From Clostridium sp. (GTDB lineage: Bacteria; Bacillota; Clostridia; Clostridiales; Clostridiaceae): 64,000 nt of DNA. Positions 57,874-64,000 of the stretch are shown in pieces. The notes below the pieces were generated by a model. It was not told the origin of the DNA. It was given only the letters and a program-made list of their open reading frames with translations, and made no database searches. Every line of letters starts with the position of its first letter. The first letter of the stretch is position 1. The DNA lies in the NCBI RefSeq assembly GCF_017888565.1, contig NZ_JAGHFX010000004.1:62001-126000 (forward strand), written 5' to 3'. The position numbers were made by a program, and so were the translations under genes.

Positions 57874-57941
57874 TTAATTTAATATAGCATTAAAACATCT
57901 TCGACAATATCTTTTGATATATTTCCTCGGAAATCTACTTA

Positions 57942-58631
57942 TTAATTTGATGTCTTATTTATTTCTTCAAAATACTTTTCTATTCCCAAAGATACTCCTT
58001 CGACTATTGAATTTTGATGTTCTTCTGTTTGTAATTTTTGTTCCTCTTCAGGATTAGATAAAAATCCGCATTCCACTAAAACAGATGCGCCTTCATATTT
58101 ATCCCTCAAAATTAAATATGAATCCCCAGCAGGCTTTGATACTCTTTTATTATTATCTTTAACTGTTTCTTTAAGAGATTCTTGTATATTATCTGCTAAT
58201 TTTTTACTTACATCATTAGATGCATGCCAAACTTGAGCTCCAAAGCATTTAGATTGTGGAAACATATTTTGATGAATAGATACAAAAACATCACACCTTG
58301 TCTCAGCTTTTAAGTCCCTTCTCTTTTTAAGATCTTCTCTTTTCTTTTCTCTTATCGTAGATCCCTTTTCTTCCAAACCCTGATCTCCTTCTCTAGTTAG
58401 GTACACTTTATATCCTTTTTCTTCTAAGACTGCTTTAAGCTTTAAGCTTATTTGTAAGTTTATATCTTTCTCTATTACACCTGCTTTTGATTTGGCACCA
58501 CCATCAAATCCTCCATGACCTGGATCAATTAATATTACCTTTTGATTTGCCTCATCAGCTAAAACTTCTATTGGCGTAAAGCATAAAAGTGATATAATTA
58601 TACATAAAATTATTGATTGTAATTTTTTCAT
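57942..58631 (-). CDS. cwlD: N-acetylmuramoyl-L-alanine amidase, CwlD type
   Basis: 229 residues, signal peptide (MKKLQSIILCIIISLLCFTP). A single Amidase_3 domain with zinc ligands in IDPGHGGFDGG, GVIEKDINL and FVSIHQN, and the catalytic Glu in VLVECGFLSNPEEE. Length, lack of wall-binding domains and the domain layout match CwlD, which removes stem peptides during muramic-lactam formation of spore cortex. A general amidase is the alternative. ATG after GGAGG. Confidence 0.82.
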   Translation of the reverse strand: MKKLQSIILCIIISLLCFTPIEVLADEANQKVILIDPGHGGFDGGAKSKAGVIEKDINLQISLKLKAVLEEKGYKVYLTREGDQGLEEKGSTIREKKREDLKKRRDLKAETRCDVFVSIHQNMFPQSKCFGAQVWHASNDVSKKLADNIQESLKETVKDNNKRVSKPAGDSYLILRDKYEGASVLVECGFLSNPEEEQKLQTEEHQNSIVEGVSLGIEKYFEEINKTSN

Positions 58632-58707
58632 TGGTTTACCTCCATAATCTTTATAAAAATAATTATAAAATTATTATGCCCATATTATTGATTTTTCTTG
58701 CTAATAA

Positions 58708-58753
58708 AAAAATCCCCAGTATTAGGATTTAATATCCTATACTAGAGATTTTT
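58708..58753 (-). terminator. Terminator of the Na/Pi transporter gene
   Basis: Nested stem: AAAAATC/GATTTTT outside and AGTATTAGGAT/ATCCTATACT inside, just past the stop; T-run on the minus strand. Confidence 0.7.
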
Positions 58754-58759
58754 AAGTTT

Positions 58760-60376
58760 TTAACTATTTTCTATAACACTTTCTGCTATATTCGTTGAAT
58801 GATCTCCAATTCTTTCTAAATTACTTAATAAATCTAAGAATATAGCTCCAGCATATGCATTACAGGTTCCATCGTAAAGCCTCTTTATATGAAGCTCTCT
58901 ATATTTCTTTTGTAGTCTATCTACTTCTGATTCTATTTCCGCTATACTTCTAGCTTTTTCTATATCCTTTTGTGCATAACTATCTATAGCTACTTGTAAA
59001 GCTTCAGTAGCTTTATTATACATATTTTTTATTTGATCAATCGCCTCACTGCTATATTCAAGTTTTTTTGAGATCTTTTGAGATGTTAAATCTGCTATAT
59101 TTTCAGCATGATCACCTATTCTCTCTATATCATTTATAACATGGAAAGTTGCCGCTACTATACTTAATTCTTTATCAGATAAATCACATTTAGAAAGCTT
59201 AACTAAATAATTCGTAATACATTCATTTAGTGTATTTATAACACCTTCATTATCATAAACTTTTTTGATTAATTTTTCATCATTTTTTTCAAAAGCCTCT
59301 ATTGCTAATGCTAAACCTTTTTTAGCTTTGTTAGCCATTCTCAAAGTTTCTTTTGCCACTTGCCCAGCTGCTATTACTGGTGTTTCTAATAATCTATCGT
59401 CTATGTACTTTGGTCCCGGTTTATCTTCTTCATCGTCTCCCGGAATAATTCTATTAACAATTTTAATTAGTAATCCAGTTAAAGGTAGCATTATTGCAGT
59501 ATTTACTACATTAAAAACCGTATGCGCATTAGCAATTTGCCTGCTAACATCTTCCGGACTTATTGTTGATACTACATTACCTAAAATACCACTAATTAAT
59601 ACTGGTATAAATATTAATGTTCCACCTAAATTAAATATTAAATGTAACATTGCAGCTTTATGTGCAGTTTTATTTGTTCCTACTGATGCTAACATTGCAG
59701 TAATACAAGTTCCTATATTACATCCAAATACTATTGGAAGAGCTTCTTTTATATCTATTGCTCCTGCAGTTGCTAAAGCAACTAGTATTCCTGTAGTTGC
59801 AGATGAACTTTGTAGTACAGCTGTTATAACTGCTCCTGCTACTATTCCAAGATACCATTGTTGTCCTACTGTTTTTAAAATATCATTAAATAATGGTAAT
59901 GCTGTCAAAGGTTTCATCGCAGCACTCATTTGTCCCATCCCAACAAATAGAATACCAAAACCTAATACAATATTACCTATGTCTTTTCTCTTCTTGCCCT
60001 TAGCAAACATAACCATAAATGCTCCTAGAAAAACAAATAATGGAGCAATTTGATCTAGTTTAAACGCTACTAATTGAGCTGTAATAGTAGTACCTATATT
60101 AGCTCCCATTATAATACCTGCCGCTTGAGCTAAATTCATTAATCCAGCATTTACAAAACCAACTACCATTACAGTTGTAGCACTACTACTTTGTATTACT
60201 GCTGTAACTATTGCTCCTACTATAACAGCGATAATTGGATTTCTAGTTACTTTTTCAAGAATTGACTTTAGTCCGTCACCTGCAGCATTTTCCAGGCCAT
60301 CTCCCATTATTTTCATACCGTATATAAATAGACCTAATCCGCCAAGTAACTGTATAATTATCTTTAATGATTCCAA
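58760..60376 (-). CDS. Na/Pi cotransporter family protein with PhoU-like domain
   Basis: 538 residues from a TTG at 60376, six bases after AAAAGGAG; the upstream ATG lies before that site. Two inverted membrane repeats, each with the QSSSATT motif (VTAVIQSSSATTVMVVGF and TAVLQSSSATTGILVAL), typical of PF02690 Na/Pi transporters, and GANIGTTITAQL/GCNIGTCITAML. The C-terminal 200 residues are helical PhoU-like (IERIGDHAENIADL, LERIGDHSTNIAE). It probably takes up phosphate with sodium and senses phosphate through its PhoU part. Confidence 0.93.
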   Translation of the reverse strand: MESLKIIIQLLGGLGLFIYGMKIMGDGLENAAGDGLKSILEKVTRNPIIAVIVGAIVTAVIQSSSATTVMVVGFVNAGLMNLAQAAGIIMGANIGTTITAQLVAFKLDQIAPLFVFLGAFMVMFAKGKKRKDIGNIVLGFGILFVGMGQMSAAMKPLTALPLFNDILKTVGQQWYLGIVAGAVITAVLQSSSATTGILVALATAGAIDIKEALPIVFGCNIGTCITAMLASVGTNKTAHKAAMLHLIFNLGGTLIFIPVLISGILGNVVSTISPEDVSRQIANAHTVFNVVNTAIMLPLTGLLIKIVNRIIPGDDEEDKPGPKYIDDRLLETPVIAAGQVAKETLRMANKAKKGLALAIEAFEKNDEKLIKKVYDNEGVINTLNECITNYLVKLSKCDLSDKELSIVAATFHVINDIERIGDHAENIADLTSQKISKKLEYSSEAIDQIKNMYNKATEALQVAIDSYAQKDIEKARSIAEIESEVDRLQKKYRELHIKRLYDGTCNAYAGAIFLDLLSNLERIGDHSTNIAESVIENS

Positions 60377-60518
60377 AGTTATTCTCCTTTTCAACATTAT
60401 TTTTACATTGTTAGTTTACAATATTTTTTAACATTTGTTAAGTAATTAAACACATTTTTAACCTAAATTTAATATAGAAATAAATAGACTTTCTAGAAAA
60501 ATTTTATTTATAAAAAAT

Positions 60519-60551
60519 AAATCCCACAACCATAAGGTTTGTGGGATTTGT
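60519..60551 (-). terminator. Terminator of rplM-rpsI
   Basis: Stem AAATCCCACAA/TTTGTGGGATTT, T-run on the minus strand. Confidence 0.8.
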
Positions 60552-60564
60552 GAAGTTCCATATA

Positions 60565-60957
60565 TTATCTCTTTGAGAATTGTGGAGCTCTTCTTGCCTT
60601 TTTAAGACCGTATTTCTTTCTTTCTTTCATTCTTGGATCTCTAGTTACGAAACCTGCCTTCTTTAATTCTGGCTTTAAGTTTTCGTCAGCTTTTACTAAA
60701 GCTCTAGTTATTCCGTGTCTGATAGCTCCAGCTTGACCTGTGAATCCACCACCGTGAACGTTAACTAAAACGTCAAATCTATCCTTAGTTCCAGTTAAAA
60801 CTAATGGTTGGTTAACTATCATTCTTAAAGTTTCTAAACCGAAATAGTTTTCTATTTCTCTGTTATTTATAACTACTTTACCGTTTCCTGGTACAAGTCT
60901 AACTCTTGCGATTGATTTTTTTCTTCTTCCAGTACCCATGTATTGAACTTTTGCCAT
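60565..60957 (-). CDS. rpsI: 30S ribosomal protein S9
   Basis: 130 residues, full length. Typical start [21 protein letters not shown] and C-terminal tail RAPQFSKR whose basic end reaches the decoding site. [18 protein letters not shown] is the family motif. 26 bases after rplM, same transcript. Confidence 0.98.
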   Translation of the reverse strand: MAKVQYMGTGRRKKSIARVRLVPGNGKVVINNREIENYFGLETLRMIVNQPLVLTGTKDRFDVLVNVHGGGFTGQAGAIRHGITRALVKADENLKPELKKAGFVTRDPRMKERKKYGLKKARRAPQFSKR

Positions 60958-60983
60958 TTTTTATTCCTCCTCCCGAGCGTGTA

Positions 60984-61418
60984 TTAGTACTTTAATTCAA
61001 GTACTTCTGGTTTTTGAGCATCATGTCCGTGCTCAGTACCTCTATATACTTTTAGCTTCTTAAGCATTTTTCTTCCTAAAACTCCTGTTGGAAGCATTCT
61101 TCTTACAGCTTCTTCGAAAGCGAATTCAGGCTTCTTTGCTAATACTTCTCTATATGGAGTCTCTTTTAATCCACCTGGATATAAGCTGTGCTTTCTCATT
61201 AATTTTTGATCTAACTTTTTACCAGTTAAAACAACCTTTTCTGCATTGATTACGATAACGAAATCTCCACAGTCAACATTTGGTGTAAATGTTGGTTTAT
61301 TTTTTCCTCTTAAAATTGATGCAACTTGGCTAGCAACTCTTCCTAGTGGCTTTCCAGCAGCGTCAACAACATACCATTTTCTTTCAACTTCTTGTGCTTT
61401 AGCAATGTATGATTTCAT
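60984..61418 (-). CDS. rplM: 50S ribosomal protein L13
   Basis: 144 residues. Family motifs [44 protein letters not shown], and [23 protein letters not shown] after AGGGAGGG. First gene of rplM-rpsI behind a strong promoter and a roughly 105-base leader. Confidence 0.98.
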   Translation of the reverse strand: MKSYIAKAQEVERKWYVVDAAGKPLGRVASQVASILRGKNKPTFTPNVDCGDFVIVINAEKVVLTGKKLDQKLMRKHSLYPGGLKETPYREVLAKKPEFAFEEAVRRMLPTGVLGRKMLKKLKVYRGTEHGHDAQKPEVLELKY

Positions 61419-61424
61419 GTTTTT

Positions 61425-61525
61425 CCCTCCCTGAACTTACATTTGTGCTTTACTTATTAAGTACTGCTTTTATGTCAAGACCCGGGGCTAGTGGATCTTA
61501 TATACATAAATTATTCTAACAAACA
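61425..61525 (-). promoter_or_regulatory. rplM leader, possible L13 autoregulatory RNA
   Basis: An approximately 100-base untranslated leader holding GC-rich patches unusual for this genome (AAGATCCACTAGCC, CCCGGGTCTTGACA) and a CAGTACTTAATAAGTA stem. L13 leaders are known upstream of rplM in Firmicutes. I can match position and general character but not the full consensus. Confidence 0.4.
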
Positions 61526-61531
61526 TACATT

Positions 61532-61560
61532 ATTATAATACACGCTTACGGGCGTGTCAA
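61532..61560 (-). promoter_or_regulatory. Strong promoter of rplM-rpsI
   Basis: TTGACA (61555-61560), 17-base spacer, TATAAT (61532-61537): a perfect sigma-A consensus. The spacer contains the palindrome ACACGC/GCGTGT. Confidence 0.85.
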
Positions 61561-61622
61561 CTATTTTAATTAATTATTTTCTTTAATTATTCAAATTAAT
61601 TATTTAAAATCATAATCATGTT

Positions 61623-62357
61623 TTAATAATAAACTTTTTCCAATACTAAACCTGCTGCCGGAACACATATTCCTGCTCTTTTTCTATCTTTACTCTCTAT
61701 TATATTTTGTACTTCTTTTGAATCAATCTTGCTAGATCCAACCATTATTAATGTTCCAACTATTATTCTTACCATATTATATAAAAAACCATCACCAGTA
61801 ACATAAATTTTTATTATGTCATCCTGTACATCTATATGTAAATCTGATATTGTTCTCACTGTTGTCTTTACTGAACTTCCACTACTTTTAAATGCTATAA
61901 AATCTTTAGTTCCTATAAAATATTTGCAAGCGTCTTTCATATCTTCTATATCTAATCTACGCTTTACATGATACACATAATCTTTTCCTATTGCAGAATT
62001 AATATCTCTATTTAATATAGAATAGGAGTAAGTCTTCCCCTTTGCACTATATCTTGAATGAAAATTTTCCTCTACTTCCTCAGACTTTATAATTACTATA
62101 TCATTAGGTAATCTATAATTAATAGCTTCTCTAAATTTTTCTGATGGTATTTTACTATTAGTTATAAAATTTGCTACAAATCCTCTTGCATGAACCCCTG
62201 CATCTGTTCTTGAGCTTCCAATAACTTCAACATCTTCATTAGTTAAGAGGCTAATAGCCTCTTCCAATGTTTGTTGAATTGTTGATCCTATCTTTTGCTT
62301 TTGCCATCCCAAATAATTTGTTCCATCATATTCTAAAGTTAGTTTAATATTTCTCAT
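61623..62357 (-). CDS. truA: tRNA pseudouridine synthase A
   Basis: Modifies positions 38-40 of the tRNA anticodon arm. 244 residues from the ATG at 62357 ([19 protein letters not shown]) after AAAGGTG; a GTG four codons earlier is part of that site. Catalytic Asp in [14 protein letters not shown], and [11 protein letters not shown] and [13 protein letters not shown] follow. Downstream of ecfT by 28 bases. Confidence 0.96.
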   Translation of the reverse strand: MRNIKLTLEYDGTNYLGWQKQKIGSTIQQTLEEAISLLTNEDVEVIGSSRTDAGVHARGFVANFITNSKIPSEKFREAINYRLPNDIVIIKSEEVEENFHSRYSAKGKTYSYSILNRDINSAIGKDYVYHVKRRLDIEDMKDACKYFIGTKDFIAFKSSGSSVKTTVRTISDLHIDVQDDIIKIYVTGDGFLYNMVRIIVGTLIMVGSSKIDSKEVQNIIESKDRKRAGICVPAAGLVLEKVYY

Positions 62358-62385
62358 GTTTTCAATCACCTTTGCTTATATTTAT

Positions 62386-63189
62386 TTACATAGCAAATCT
62401 AACTAATAAACTTCCTATAAATAAAATAGAAAATACAGCAAATGCAATAGTATCTCTATTTGTAAATTTTAATTGTTTCATTCTCGTTCTTCCATTGCCA
62501 CCCCTATAAGCCCTAGCTTCCATTGCCATTGCAAGTTCATCTGCCCTTCTAAATGAGCTTATAAATAATGGTACTAATAATGGTATTAAACTTTTTGCTT
62601 TTTGAATTATTCCACCTGTTTCAAAATCTGCACCTCTAGCCTTTTGTGCCATCATTATTTTATCTGTTTCATCCATTAAAGTTGGTATAAACCTTAAAGC
62701 TATTGTCATCATCATCGCAAGTTCATGTGCTATTTCCTTACCAATTGGTCTTAATAGGCTTTCTATACCATCTGTCAGCTCAATTGGTGATGTAGTTAAT
62801 GTTAACACTGATGTGCCCATTATTAAAAAGATAAGTCTTAATGCCATAAATGCAGCTGTTCTTAATCCATCTTCATATACCTTCACAAATCCTAACTCAA
62901 AAATTAGTGTATCTGCTGTTCCCTTAATCATAAAAATATTCAAAACTGCAGTAAATATTATAAGAAAAAATACAGGCTTTAATCCCTTATATAAATACCT
63001 AGGTGGCAATTTAGCAATATATACTGTTAAAGCTAAAATTCCAACTATTAATATATACCCAATAAACTTATCTACGACAAATAAGGATATAATAAATAAT
63101 ATTGATAATAATATCTTTGTCCTAGGATCTAACTTATGAACAAAAGTTTCACCTGGTATGTATTGACCTATAGTTATATCTTTTATCAT
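62386..63189 (-). CDS. ecfT: ECF transporter transmembrane subunit
   Basis: 267 residues, about six helices. Starts MIKDITIGQYIPGETFVHKLDPRTKIL, the usual N-terminus. The ATPase-coupling Ala-Arg-Gly motifs are seen in MMAQKARGADFETG and MAMEARAYRGGNGRT. Serves several vitamin-binding S subunits. 11 bases after ecfA2. Confidence 0.96.
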   Translation of the reverse strand: MIKDITIGQYIPGETFVHKLDPRTKILLSILFIISLFVVDKFIGYILIVGILALTVYIAKLPPRYLYKGLKPVFFLIIFTAVLNIFMIKGTADTLIFELGFVKVYEDGLRTAAFMALRLIFLIMGTSVLTLTTSPIELTDGIESLLRPIGKEIAHELAMMMTIALRFIPTLMDETDKIMMAQKARGADFETGGIIQKAKSLIPLLVPLFISSFRRADELAMAMEARAYRGGNGRTRMKQLKFTNRDTIAFAVFSILFIGSLLVRFAM

Positions 63190-63200
63190 TTTTGCTCCCC

Positions 63201-64000
63201 CTAGCTCTTAACTTCCTTTAATATTCTTAGTAGTTCTTCTTTTCCTTGCTTTATAGTGTAAACTTCATCTGAAACATTAAAGCCTCTTCTTTTTAATTCC
63301 CTCATAAGGTAAGTTACTTGTGGAACTGCAAGACCTATATTTTCTAATGTTTCTACATCTTTAAATACTTTTGCTGGTGATCCTTCTAAAGCCACTTCTC
63401 CCTTATTCATAACTATTATTCTTTCAGCAAGCTTACCTACATCCTCCATGCTATGACTTACTAATATTATTGTCATTTTATATTCATCATGTAATATTTT
63501 TATTTGATTTAATATATCATCTCTACCTTTTGGATCTAAACCCGCTGTTGGCTCATCTAATATAAGGACTTTAGGCTCCATAGCAATTACACCGGCTATT
63601 GCTACTCTCCTCTTTTGTCCACCACTTAAATCGAAAGGTGATTTATTTCTATAAGTATCGTAATCTAGCCCTACCATCTCCATAGACCTTTTTACTCTCT
63701 GTGTTATCTCCGCATCAGATAATCCTAGATTCCTTGGTCCAAATTCTATATCTCTTTCTATAGTTTCTTCAAATAATTGATACTCTGGATATTGGAATAC
63801 TAATCCTACTTTTTTCCTAATATCAGTAAGCTTTACACCGTCTTTTGTAATATCTTCCCCATCTACTACTATTCTTCCTGATGTAGGCTTAAGTAATCCA
63901 TTCATATGCTGAATTAATGTAGACTTACCAGAACCAGTGTGACCAATAAGTGCAACAAATTCACCTTCATTTATTTCTATATTAACATTATTTAAAGCCA
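63201..64000 (-). CDS. ecfA2: ECF transporter ATPase EcfA2, 5' end beyond window
   Basis: The frame runs through the window edge, so the first residues are missing. The ATG at 63905 is internal. Walker [10 protein letters not shown] lies at about 63930-63955, then Q-loop [10 protein letters not shown], signature [13 protein letters not shown], Walker [14 protein letters not shown] and the His switch VSHSMED. The C-terminus is complete. A paired ecfA1 should lie just upstream, outside the window. Confidence 0.95.
   Translation of the reverse strand, partial: ALNNVNIEINEGEFVALIGHTGSGKSTLIQHMNGLLKPTSGRIVVDGEDITKDGVKLTDIRKKVGLVFQYPEYQLFEETIERDIEFGPRNLGLSDAEITQRVKRSMEMVGLDYDTYRNKSPFDLSGGQKRRVAIAGVIAMEPKVLILDEPTAGLDPKGRDDILNQIKILHDEYKMTIILVSHSMEDVGKLAERIIVMNKGEVALEGSPAKVFKDVETLENIGLAVPQVTYLMRELKRRGFNVSDEVYTIKQGKEELLRILKEVKS

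Noticed and set aside
59265..60053. 262-codon plus-strand ORF
   Set aside because: Mirror of the Na/Pi transporter coding region, which has clear family motifs on the minus strand.

Overview
The window is a low-GC, AT-rich chromosomal segment of a spore-forming anaerobe, most likely a Clostridium sensu stricto (cluster I). The main evidence is a ptb-buk butyrate operon, spore-germination type amidase and SleB-like hydrolase genes, a glmS ribozyme, a T-box leader, strong AGGAGG-type ribosome binding sites with frequent TTG starts, and the conserved ecfA-ecfT-truA-rplM-rpsI block. I cannot name the species. A secreted mucin- or glycolipid-type glycosidase and a complete branched-chain amino acid operon argue against C. 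perfringens and would fit a gut saccharolytic species; this is inference.

Layout. 1-4.3 kb: a secreted multidomain glycosidase cut by the window edge. 4.8-8.6 kb: a small remnant, a SpoIIAA/STAS-like protein next to a ketosynthase-III-like enzyme that lacks its His and Asn, and a diguanylate cyclase split by a -1 frameshift. 9-11 kb: an unrecognised 700-residue protein. 11.4-13.8 kb: glmS under its ribozyme, with a 56-residue downstream ORF. 14-17.1 kb: a GIY-YIG protein, a lipoprotein, a UbiA prenyltransferase and a TerB-like protein, with an unusual set of mutually exclusive hairpins.

17.2-27.2 kb: one ilv/leu operon (ilvN-cimA-leuC-leuD-leuB-ilvD-ilvB-ilvC) behind a consensus promoter and an Ile-type T-box. 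The first committed enzyme is citramalate synthase, so the gene set makes isoleucine from pyruvate with LeuBCD and IlvBNCD. 27.7-32.8 kb: an orphan 116-residue protein, glmM, a TrpR-fold regulator, an AIM24 protein, and a zinc alcohol dehydrogenase preceded by a collapsed copy of itself. 33-36.4 kb: ptb with two tandem butyrate kinases. 36.4-40.5 kb: a COG2509 flavoprotein and cdaR-cdaA for c-di-AMP.

40.6-48 kb: a membrane-anchored helical protein, a SleB-type hydrolase, a chromate-transporter pair/TPR/isoaspartyl dipeptidase operon and ptsI. 48-54.5 kb: class Ia nrdAB with two NrdR-type boxes, an Spx/ArsC-family protein and a two-component system. 54.6-60.4 kb: a YitT protein, two-subunit fumarase, a small membrane protein, CwlD-type amidase and a Na/Pi cotransporter. 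60.5-64 kb: rpsI, rplM, truA, ecfT and a truncated ecfA2.

Most genes are on the minus strand. No tRNA or rRNA gene, CRISPR array, prophage or complete insertion sequence was seen. The most unusual items are the two orphan proteins, the atypical ketosynthase pair, the alternating hairpins near 15.3 kb, the collapsed dehydrogenase copy and a dispersed palindromic repeat that enters gaps inside the leucine operon.
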